Source: BMS3ABIN03 sp964418885 (GTDB lineage: Bacteria > Bacteroidota > Ignavibacteria > Ignavibacteriales > Ignavibacteriaceae). Taken from it: a DNA stretch of 17,338 bases. Below, in pieces: positions 7,769 through 14,041 of this stretch. Numbering within the stretch: the first letter of the stretch is position 1; each line of letters begins with the position of its first letter. The notes under the pieces are model-generated. The model searched no databases and was not told where the DNA came from. It was given only the letters and a program-made list of their open reading frames with translations. The stretch covers positions 1 to 17,338 of the forward strand of contig CAYQNW010000077.1 of assembly GCA_964418885.1 (NCBI GenBank), written 5' to 3'. Made by a program: the position numbers and the translations under genes.

Positions 7769-8344
7769 ATGCTTAAGCAAATTTTAACAACCCTTTTTAT
7801 TCTGTCATTATTTCTAGCACCAAATATATTTTCCCAGGATGAAGACATGGCAGCTCAACAACAAGCCTGGATGGAATATATGACTCCCGGACCAATGCAC
7901 GAAATGATGGCTAAATCTGTCGGCGATTGGAAGGCAACAATAAAATTCTGGATGGATCCTGCAGGTGAACCTACAGTTGCTGAAGGAACTTCTAAAGTTG
8001 AAATGATATTAGGAGGCAGATATCTTAAAGAGACTTCAAACAGTATGGTAATGGGAATGCCTATGGAAGGATTGAACCTTATGGGCTATGACAATGCGAC
8101 AAAAGAATTTACTTCTGTCTGGATTGATAATATGGGCACTGGAACAATGGTCGCAAATGGGACCTATGATGATGAAACAAAAACAATAACCCTTCACGGC
8201 TCTATGTTTGATCCTATGACCGGAAAAGATACGAAATTTAGGGAAACACTTCATATAATAGATGATAATCATCATGTTTTTGAAATGTATACAGATAATG
8301 ACGGACAGGAAGTAAAATCGATGGAAGTTGAATATACCAGATAA
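7769..8344 (+). CDS. Secreted DUF1579 family protein
   Basis: A 191-residue protein with a signal peptide (MLKQILTTLFIL..., cleavage near NIFSQ-DED). The mature part matches the DUF1579 layout: an opening 'SVGDWKATIKFWMDPAGEP' (residues about 50-68), then GTSKVEMILGGRYLKE, the GLNLMGYDN turn, and a final strand with EVKSMEVEYTR. It is probably a small lipocalin-like beta-barrel, but the family has no established function. The mature N-terminus is rich in methionine and glutamine. The ATG is fixed by a perfect AGGAGG at 7759-7764, 4 nt upstream. It has its own possible promoter and a clear terminator, so it appears to be a single-gene unit, likely well translated. Confidence 0.85.
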   Translation: MLKQILTTLFILSLFLAPNIFSQDEDMAAQQQAWMEYMTPGPMHEMMAKSVGDWKATIKFWMDPAGEPTVAEGTSKVEMILGGRYLKETSNSMVMGMPMEGLNLMGYDNATKEFTSVWIDNMGTGTMVANGTYDDETKTITLHGSMFDPMTGKDTKFRETLHIIDDNHHVFEMYTDNDGQEVKSMEVEYTR

Positions 8345-8371
8345 AATAAATCTAATTTAAATTATTAAATG

Positions 8372-8397
8372 TGCCGGAAGCAATTCCGGCATTTTTT
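8372..8397 (+). terminator. Rho-independent terminator of the DUF1579 gene
   Basis: A perfect 8-bp stem (TGCCGGAA with TTCCGGCA) is closed by a GCAA (GNRA-type) loop and followed by six Ts. It stops only 7 nt before the ATG of the next gene. Confidence 0.9.
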
Positions 8398-8404
8398 ATA
8401 ATAA

Positions 8405-8989
8405 ATGAACCGGATATCAATAAAATCTAAGTACGAATTTTACACTGTAAGCAAAGAAAACTGGAAAGACTTTGAAAAACTCTTTGGTGAAAAAGGAGCT
8501 TGTGCGGGATGCTGGTGTATGTACTGGCGAATCAGCTCTTCACAATGGAAAAAACAACAGGGACCAGGGAATAAAAGAGCAATCAAAAAATTAATTTTTT
8601 CGGATATAACTCCCGGTATACTTGCATATGATAACGAACAACCAATCGGCTGGTGTTCTGTCGCACCGAGAGAAGAATTTATCAGGCTGGAAAGTTCAAG
8701 AATATTAAAACCTGTTGATGATAAACCTGTTTGGTCAGTTGTATGTTTTTTTATTGATAAAACCTACAGAAAAAGAGGTGTTAGTGTTGAACTTCTGAAT
8801 GCAGCAAAGAAATATGTAAAATCCAAACACGGAAAAATTATTGAAGGTTATCCCGTGGAACCAAAAGAAGGTAAATATCCAGATACTTTTGCTTACACAG
8901 GATTGGCAAAAGCGTTTACCCAAGCAGGATTTAAAGAAGTAATTCGCCGTTCAGAGACCAGACCGATTATGAGACTTTATCTGAAGTGA
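8405..8989 (+). CDS. GNAT family N-acetyltransferase
   Basis: A 194-residue cytoplasmic acetyltransferase. The N-terminal part carries a cysteine-rich motif, ACAGCWCMYWR (residues 32-42, Cys 33, 36 and 38), which I recall from a GNAT subgroup of unknown substrate. The GNAT core follows: strand IGWCSVAPREEF (81-92), then WSVVCFFIDKTYRKRGVSVELL (110-131), where RKRGVS is the acetyl-CoA pyrophosphate loop, and a C-terminal segment YTGLAKAFTQAGFKEV (164-179), the usual 'F...GF' finish. The substrate cannot be told. There is no Shine-Dalgarno before the ATG, and a terminator ends 7 nt upstream. The next in-frame Met (codon 39) lies inside the Cys motif, so this start is the only reasonable one. 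Confidence 0.87.
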   Translation: MNRISIKSKYEFYTVSKENWKDFEKLFGEKGACAGCWCMYWRISSSQWKKQQGPGNKRAIKKLIFSDITPGILAYDNEQPIGWCSVAPREEFIRLESSRILKPVDDKPVWSVVCFFIDKTYRKRGVSVELLNAAKKYVKSKHGKIIEGYPVEPKEGKYPDTFAYTGLAKAFTQAGFKEVIRRSETRPIMRLYLK

Positions 8990-9008
8990 CTTTTCAGATT
9001 TAATTTAC

Positions 9009-10367
9009 TTACCTCAGCAAAACCATCTTTTTAGTCTGAACAAAATCGCCTGCTTTAATTTTATAAAAATACGTTCCGCTTGGCAAATCCTTCGAGGAAA
9101 AGTTAACCTCATATATTCCGGCAGGTTTTTCTTCATTTACAAGAGTTTTTAATTCCTTACCAAGTGAATCATACACTTTCAAAGAAACAAATCGCTTGTT
9201 GGCTATCGAGTATTGTATCCTTGTTGTCGGATTAAATGGATTAGGATAGTTTTGAAACAATTTAAAGTTTTCAGGTTGCTTACCTTTGTTATTTACATCC
9301 GTTGTAACTTCACTTATTTTCTCAAATATTTTATCCCAGCCAACAAGTACAACTGTTGCATCATTATTTTGAGCAGCAAATACTCCAAGCGGATAATCAG
9401 GTAATGGATAAGGATATGATGCAATGCCATCCGTGTTTGACACACCGGTTATATTTAGTGTCCCTAAATGTTCCCAGGTGACTCTGTCAAAAAATTCAAA
9501 ATCACTCTGGCTGGTTCGCTGATCAGAAACAACTATAAAGCCATCGCCATTATCAACAGGATTGTTTAACGGACAAGTATAAACTATGATTCCTTCAGCA
9601 TCTGCTTCAAATACATCACTTCCAAAATTATTGGATCCATTATCAGTATAAGCACTTCCATCAGGATTGTAAACATATACGCCGGTTCTGTTATTTTCAT
9701 CGGGGATATAAATTCTTTGGTAATAATCATCCGCAGCCATTGTTTCCAATCCTTTTTCCGGTGTGAATGAGCTTATAAAATCACCTGTTGATTCGTTGTG
9801 AATATCTACTGAATAATCCATTGATACATAAATATATTTTGTACCGTTTGCTAATTTCAGAATTGTCAGATTTGGTTCTGATTGATAATTAGCGCCTGAC
9901 TTGTTAAAATTCTTCACAAAAGTTAAATCGGGTAAAGTGAAGACAGAAATTGTACTGGATGGCGATCCGATGGATATATAAAGCAAATCAGAATCCTGAT
10001 CAATCGCTATTCCATTTACCTGGCTGTTTTCGAATGTCGAATTGGTGAGTGGGGTTTGTTCATTATTTTTGAAAGGATATTTCCAAACTTCAACTAACTG
10101 ATTATCCTTTGCTGTTACAAACATTAATGTCTGGCTGCTGTCCGGTGCTTTCCAAAATTCTATACTATCAACGTTTTGTCCTTCCCCGTTCAATTCAACA
10201 TCCGGATCAACCGATATTCTTCCAAACTGTGGCAACAGGCAATCCGGCATCGATTGTGCTTTTGTTATTTGAAATGACAATAAAAACAAAATTAAAGTAA
10301 TAGCAAATAAGAACGACAGATATTGCGCCCTAAATATTTGAAAAACATCGTTTCCAATCTGTTTCAT
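9009..10367 (-). CDS. Secreted phytase-like beta-propeller with type IX secretion sorting domain
   Basis: A 452-residue exported protein. The N-terminus has a long signal peptide (hydrophobic residues about 17-34, then TKAQ). Residues about 45-350 resemble the six-bladed beta-propeller phytase fold: NGIAIDQDSDLLYI, EKGLETMAADDYYQRIYIPD, EADAEGIIVY followed by DGFIVVSDQ, SNTDGIASYPYPLP and YPLGVFAAQNN ending with VLVGWDKIF. These occur in the order expected for the phytase family, whose members remove phosphate from phytate with calcium. Whether the active-site acidic residues are complete needs an alignment. Residues 368-452 are a T9SS type A sorting domain with NYPNPFNPTTRIQYS and a final SGTYFYKI...KKMVLLR. 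It converges with the GNAT gene 19 nt away. An alternative is a general secreted propeller without phytase activity. Confidence 0.75.
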   Translation of the reverse strand: MKQIGNDVFQIFRAQYLSFLFAITLILFLLSFQITKAQSMPDCLLPQFGRISVDPDVELNGEGQNVDSIEFWKAPDSSQTLMFVTAKDNQLVEVWKYPFKNNEQTPLTNSTFENSQVNGIAIDQDSDLLYISIGSPSSTISVFTLPDLTFVKNFNKSGANYQSEPNLTILKLANGTKYIYVSMDYSVDIHNESTGDFISSFTPEKGLETMAADDYYQRIYIPDENNRTGVYVYNPDGSAYTDNGSNNFGSDVFEADAEGIIVYTCPLNNPVDNGDGFIVVSDQRTSQSDFEFFDRVTWEHLGTLNITGVSNTDGIASYPYPLPDYPLGVFAAQNNDATVVLVGWDKIFEKISEVTTDVNNKGKQPENFKLFQNYPNPFNPTTRIQYSIANKRFVSLKVYDSLGKELKTLVNEEKPAGIYEVNFSSKDLPSGTYFYKIKAGDFVQTKKMVLLR

Positions 10368-10373
10368 ATACAT

Positions 10374-10380
10374 TCCTCTC
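10374..10380 (-). promoter_or_regulatory. Ribosome binding site that decides the start of the phytase-like gene
   Basis: GAGAGGA (complement of 10374-10380) touches the first possible ATG (10371-10373), too close to serve it, but lies 6 nt before the in-frame ATG two codons later (10365-10367). The second ATG is therefore preferred and the protein begins MKQIGND. Confidence 0.7.
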
Positions 10381-10591
10381 TTTTTTATAGGTTAGCTGAG
10401 ATTATTTAGATAAATATTATTCCACAAGAAAATAATACCGATACAAATAAATAGATATCCCCAAATAAATATCCTTTAACAATATTTTTTATTCAGTGAA
10501 AATCTAAGTAAAATTTGAATCCTAATCGGTATGATTTTGGATAAAACTGGTAATTATTCTTGAACAAACTCACTTTTCGGAGAAAATTCAG

Positions 10592-11986
10592 ATGAGCAAA
10601 GAAAAATTTACTAAAAAAATACTATGTATCGGTGCAGGTTACGTTGGTGGACCAACTATGGCAATGATTGCCGCCAGGTGTCCGCAATACAAGGTAACTG
10701 TAGTAGACATCAATGAAGAAAAAATAAAGGCATGGGAATCAAACGAACTCCCCATTTTTGAGCCTGGTTTATTAGATGTCGTAAAAGAAGCAAGGGGAAA
10801 AAATCTTTTCTTTTCTACCGAATTAGAAAATAATATTAAAGAATCCGAAATAATTTTTGTTTCCGTAAACACACCAACAAAAACTTTTGGTGAAGGTGCC
10901 GGCAAAAGTGCTGATCTTCAATACTGGGAAAAATGTGCAAGGGATATCCGTTCTGCCTCAGAGTCCGATAAAATAATTGTAGAGAAAAGTACACTACCCG
11001 TTAAGACTGCAATTGCAATGGAAAGAATTTTAAATGAGAATGAAAGAGGACTCAAATTCGAAGTAGTTTCAAATCCCGAGTTTCTCGCAGAGGGAACTGC
11101 GGTAAAAGATCTTGAAAATCCTGATCGCGTTCTTATCGGTTCTAAGGAAACCGAAAGCGGATTAAAAGCCCGGAATGAAATAGTAGAAATCTTTTCAAAC
11201 TGGATTCCACGCGACAGATTAATAACAAGTAATTTAATGAGCGCTGAATTATCGAAGCTGGTTGCAAATTCATTTTTAGCTCAGCGCATTTCTTCCATTA
11301 ATAGTATTTCCGCACTTTGTGAAAAAGTAGATGCAAATGTTTCCGAAGTTTCCAGAGCAATTGGGAAAGATTCACGAATAGGAAACAAATTTCTGCACGC
11401 GAGTGTTGGCTTTGGAGGCTCCTGCTTTAAAAAAGATATTTTAAATTTAGTTTACCTCTGCGAAACATTCGGATTATATGAAGTTGCCGCTTACTGGGAA
11501 AGTATTGTTAAAATGAATGAATACCAGGAAACAAGGTTTGTTCAAACAATAAACAAAGCTCTATTCAATACCGTAACAAATAAAAGAATTGCTCTGTTCG
11601 GATTTGCATTCAAAGCTAACACCAGTGACACACGCGAATCTCCTGCATTTTACATCACAAAGAAACTGATGGAAGAAAAAGCACACGTTGTTATCTCAGA
11701 CCCAAAAGCAATAAAAAATGCAAAGGTTGATCTAAAGGATTTTAACAATAAAATCGAATATGAAATCGATCCTTACAAAGCTGCACATCAGGCACATGCC
11801 ATTGCAATTATAACGGAGTGGGATTTATATAAAGAACTGGATTATGAAAAGATTTATAACAACATGGAAAGACCGGCATTCATTTTCGATGGCAGAAATA
11901 TTCTAGATCATCAAAAATTATTTGAAATAGGTTTTAATGTTTACCCTATCGGGAAACCACATCTTATTCATTTTAATGAATCATAA
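10592..11986 (+). CDS. UDP-glucose 6-dehydrogenase (animal-type)
   Basis: Oxidises UDP-glucose to UDP-glucuronate with two NAD+, supplying precursors for surface polysaccharides. The 464 residues contain an N-terminal NAD-binding Rossmann domain (GAGYVGGP at 14-21, VVDIN at 38-42), the SVNTPTKT loop (91-98), EKSTLPV (131-137), SNPEFLAEGTA (160-170), the central helix LSKLVANSFLAQRISSINS with Lys222, the catalytic FGGSCFKKD with Cys278, and a C-terminal UDP-binding domain with GFAFKANTSDTRES and FDGRNIL. The sequence tracks human UGDH (catalytic Cys276) closely, including CIGAGYVGGPT, RGKNLFFST and RIGNKFL, rather than the shorter bacterial Ugd/KfiD type. The ATG has GGAGA about 9 nt upstream. 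It is a lone gene here, with no glycan operon beside it, and converges with pdxJ across 12 nt. Confidence 0.93.
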   Translation: MSKEKFTKKILCIGAGYVGGPTMAMIAARCPQYKVTVVDINEEKIKAWESNELPIFEPGLLDVVKEARGKNLFFSTELENNIKESEIIFVSVNTPTKTFGEGAGKSADLQYWEKCARDIRSASESDKIIVEKSTLPVKTAIAMERILNENERGLKFEVVSNPEFLAEGTAVKDLENPDRVLIGSKETESGLKARNEIVEIFSNWIPRDRLITSNLMSAELSKLVANSFLAQRISSINSISALCEKVDANVSEVSRAIGKDSRIGNKFLHASVGFGGSCFKKDILNLVYLCETFGLYEVAAYWESIVKMNEYQETRFVQTINKALFNTVTNKRIALFGFAFKANTSDTRESPAFYITKKLMEEKAHVVISDPKAIKNAKVDLKDFNNKIEYEIDPYKAAHQAHAIAIITEWDLYKELDYEKIYNNMERPAFIFDGRNILDHQKLFEIGFNVYPIGKPHLIHFNES

Positions 11987-11990
11987 TTTC

Positions 11991-12017
11991 AGGGCTTATC
12001 AATTTCTAATAAGCCTT
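11991..12017. repeat. Hairpin between convergent UGDH and pdxJ
   Basis: GGCTTAT (11993-11999) pairs with ATAAGCC (12009-12015) across a 9-nt loop, and can be extended by a G-T and an A-T pair. It covers the end of pdxJ, including its stop. No T-tract follows on either strand, so calling it a terminator would be weak; it may help separate the two convergent transcripts. Confidence 0.4.
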
Positions 12018-12712
12018 ATCATTTCCTGAACAGCTTCTTTTATTCCAACTACAACTGCTCGGGCAATTATTGCATGCCCGATGCTTACCTCATCTATATC
12101 CGGTACCTCTCTGAATATTTTTATATTCTGATAATCTAAACCGTGTCCGGCGTTTACCCCCATTCCCAATTTTTTAGCATGCTTAACAGCTGTTCTTATT
12201 TTTTCTAATTCATCAAACTGTTCTTCTTCCGAAACTGCATTTGCAAATACGCCAGTATGAATTTCTATAAAATCGGCATTTAGTTCCGCTGCTGCATCGA
12301 TTTGGTTTATTTCCGGTTCGATAAACAAAGATACTTCAATATCGGAGCTGTGCAATTCTTTAATTGTATCTTTTATTAATGAAATGTTATCGATTACATT
12401 CAAACCGCCTTCCGTAGTTAGTTCCTGTCTTTTTTCAGGGACAAGTGTGGACAATTCTGGACCAACATCACAGGCAATTTTTACAATCTCTTCAGTCGCT
12501 GCCATTTCGAGATCAAGCTTTGTTTTTACGAGTTCCCGAAGAAGCCTTACATCACGTTCAGTTATATGTCTTCTGTCTTCTCTTAAATGTACTACGATTC
12601 CATCAACACCAGCTTCTTCGGCAATTAGAGCAGCAGTAACCGGGTCAGGCTGATCCTCCCCCCGCGTATTTCTTAATGTGGCTATATGATCTACATTTAA
12701 TGAAAATCTCAT
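11999..12712 (-). CDS. pdxJ: Pyridoxine 5'-phosphate synthase PdxJ
   Basis: Condenses 1-deoxy-D-xylulose 5-phosphate with 3-amino-2-oxopropyl phosphate to give pyridoxine 5'-phosphate, the last ring-forming step of the DXP-dependent vitamin B6 route. The 237-residue length is typical. Diagnostic motifs are LNVDHIATLRNTR (residues 5-17), VVHLREDRRHI (40-50), LDLEMA (67-72, catalytic Glu region), LVPEKRQELTTEGG (90-103) and GMGVNAGHGLDY near 190, with the closing SIGHAIIARAVVVG. It is a cytoplasmic TIM barrel forming octamers in known examples. AAGGA lies about 8 nt before the ATG. It follows the CPBP protease gene by 11 nt on the same strand, so it is probably the second gene of a two-gene message. 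The other B6 genes are not in the window. Confidence 0.96.
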   Translation of the reverse strand: MRFSLNVDHIATLRNTRGEDQPDPVTAALIAEEAGVDGIVVHLREDRRHITERDVRLLRELVKTKLDLEMAATEEIVKIACDVGPELSTLVPEKRQELTTEGGLNVIDNISLIKDTIKELHSSDIEVSLFIEPEINQIDAAAELNADFIEIHTGVFANAVSEEEQFDELEKIRTAVKHAKKLGMGVNAGHGLDYQNIKIFREVPDIDEVSIGHAIIARAVVVGIKEAVQEMIRLIRN

Positions 12713-12723
12713 TTCAATTATCC

Positions 12724-13527
12724 TTAGAAAATTTTACTAATGATTTTTATAATTGAACTTAATCCCACACCATAATCATCTGCTCTGAATCTTAAAGTAC
12801 AAATTAAATCAATTGAAAACATAATTCCTATATGAACAATGACACCATACCAGAATGATCGTGTTCTGAATGCAAGAATTCCCAATGCAATGCCACCTAA
12901 AATTGCACCAAAAGTTTCTGCCATTGGCTTGCCATTATGTAAAATTACAAATGGGATCATCTGGATAAGAACGGCATAATAACCGAACTTCTCTTCGAGA
13001 CCAAAAAGTGTAAATCCACGCCAGATAAATTCCCATGCAAACATGTAGATAAACATTCCGGTTTCATAAATAAAAAATGTTTGCCAGCTTGTTCTTACTG
13101 AAAGAAGATGAGGGTAATCAGAAACAAAATCTGCTGAAGAGGAGAAGAACCAGATCAACGGAAGCATTATTATAAAAAATATCAAAGCTAATTTTAATCC
13201 TGTTTGCCAATCTCCTACTTTCATACCATAGCTTGAAATTTTTTCATTCAAAACGAATCTGATAATAAGTACCGGCAGGATTAAAAACGTAATGAAATCC
13301 CCAATGAACCAGTAAATATATTCAATCAAATAAATATCCGGATTCGATTCATACGAAGGGAAAATGTTGTAGCGGAAAAAGCTTCGGGAAGTGATGTACC
13401 AGGAAATAGTCTGTAAAACCGCAATAGATAGAAATATAATAACAACCTTCCTATCAAGAGATAGAATTATATTCTTCAGGTTGGTTAATTCCTTTTTTAC
13501 TTCTAGTCTTTTCCTGACTGGTGCCAT
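12724..13527 (-). CDS. CPBP family intramembrane metalloprotease (CAAX protease/Abi-like)
   Basis: A 267-residue inner-membrane protein with about seven to eight hydrophobic segments. It has the CPBP motifs: WEFIWRG at 165-171 (motif 1, where the first Glu of the usual EExxxR is Trp and Glu166...Arg170 remain), IPFVILHNGKPMAE at 191-204 with His197 (motif 2), and a later VHIG at 231-234 with His232. These residues form the glutamate/histidine active site known from Rce1-type proteases. The WE variant is a recurrent form of motif 1 as I recall, so loss of activity should not be assumed. Substrate unknown; members process prenylated proteins in eukaryotes and have bacteriocin-immunity or regulatory roles in bacteria. 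No Shine-Dalgarno is visible before the ATG. It lies upstream of pdxJ in the same unit, with no evident functional link. Confidence 0.85.
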   Translation of the reverse strand: MAPVRKRLEVKKELTNLKNIILSLDRKVVIIFLSIAVLQTISWYITSRSFFRYNIFPSYESNPDIYLIEYIYWFIGDFITFLILPVLIIRFVLNEKISSYGMKVGDWQTGLKLALIFFIIMLPLIWFFSSSADFVSDYPHLLSVRTSWQTFFIYETGMFIYMFAWEFIWRGFTLFGLEEKFGYYAVLIQMIPFVILHNGKPMAETFGAILGGIALGILAFRTRSFWYGVIVHIGIMFSIDLICTLRFRADDYGVGLSSIIKIISKIF

Positions 13528-13554
13528 AATATTTAACGTTTTATAAGGTTCCTA

Positions 13555-13562
13555 CAAATATA
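13555..13562 (-). promoter_or_regulatory. Possible Bacteroidetes-type -7 box for the CPBP-pdxJ unit
   Basis: On the minus strand, TATATTTG fits the TAnnTTTG -7 consensus known from Bacteroidetes and would leave a leader of about 20-25 nt. No matching -33 TTG box lies at the right distance, so this is tentative. Confidence 0.25.
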
Positions 13563-13626
13563 ACAATCCAGGGATGTGATTTGGAAAGCATATTATCGTT
13601 CTAAATTGAGGAGAAAAATGAATTTA

Positions 13627-13655
13627 TTGACAAAAAAGTCCAACTATATTATATT
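13627..13655 (+). promoter_or_regulatory. Sigma70-type promoter of groESL
   Basis: TTGACA (13627-13632), a spacer of exactly 17 nt and TATATT (13650-13655) make a near-consensus housekeeping promoter. The -10 box overlaps the first two bases of the CIRCE operator, so repressor binding would block polymerase directly. Confidence 0.85.
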
Positions 13656-13680
13656 AGCACTCGCTTTTATAGAGTGCTAA
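13654..13680 (+). promoter_or_regulatory. CIRCE operator (HrcA binding site)
   Basis: A perfect inverted repeat TTAGCACTC-N9-GAGTGCTAA, identical to the CIRCE consensus. HrcA binds it and represses chaperone genes until heat or unfolded protein titrates GroEL away from HrcA. It lies 32 nt before the groES ATG. hrcA itself is not in the window. Confidence 0.97.
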
Positions 13681-13712
13681 TAATTTAAAAACAAATAAAC
13701 CAGGAGTTAAAT

Positions 13713-14009
13713 ATGAGCGACTTAAAAATTAAACCTTTGGCTGACAGAGTTGTTGTAAAACCTATGGAAGCTGAAGAAAAAACAAAAGGCGGTATTATTC
13801 TGCCTGACACAGCAAAAGAAAAACCGGTTGAGGGCACTATCGTAGCAGCCGGACCGGGAAAAAAATCCGATGACGGTAAACTTATGGAGATGGAAGTAAA
13901 AGTGGGAAACAAAGTGCTTTACGGTAAGTACAGCGGTACTGAAGTTACTATAGAAGGGGAAGAGTATTTGATAATGCGTGAGAGCGACATTTTTGCAATT
14001 GTAAAATAA
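13713..14009 (+). CDS. groES: Co-chaperonin GroES
   Basis: The 10-kDa lid of the GroEL cage: seven copies cap the ring and close the folding chamber. The 98 residues have the family hallmarks: LKIKPLADRVVVKP (residues 4-17), the mobile loop EEKTKGGIILPDTAKEKP (21-38) that docks on GroEL, EGTIVAAGPG, KVGNKVLYGKYSGTEV and the closing EYLIMRESDIFAIV. AGGAG sits 6 nt before the ATG. It is the first gene of the CIRCE-controlled operon, 32 nt ahead of groEL. Confidence 0.98.
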   Translation: MSDLKIKPLADRVVVKPMEAEEKTKGGIILPDTAKEKPVEGTIVAAGPGKKSDDGKLMEMEVKVGNKVLYGKYSGTEVTIEGEEYLIMRESDIFAIVK

Positions 14010-14041
14010 ATTATAAATATGAATAAAACTGAGGTAATATT

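Noticed and set aside
10374..10591. Promoter for UGDH from TTGAAT at 10515-10520 with GATAAA at 10540-10545
   Set aside because: The spacer is 19 nt and the -10 match is poor; not strong enough to list.
12384..12653. Open frames on the plus strand opposite pdxJ (two overlapping frames of 64-89 codons)
   Set aside because: They are antisense to a clearly conserved gene, have Ser- or Leu/Gln-rich compositions typical of shadow frames, and match nothing I recognise.
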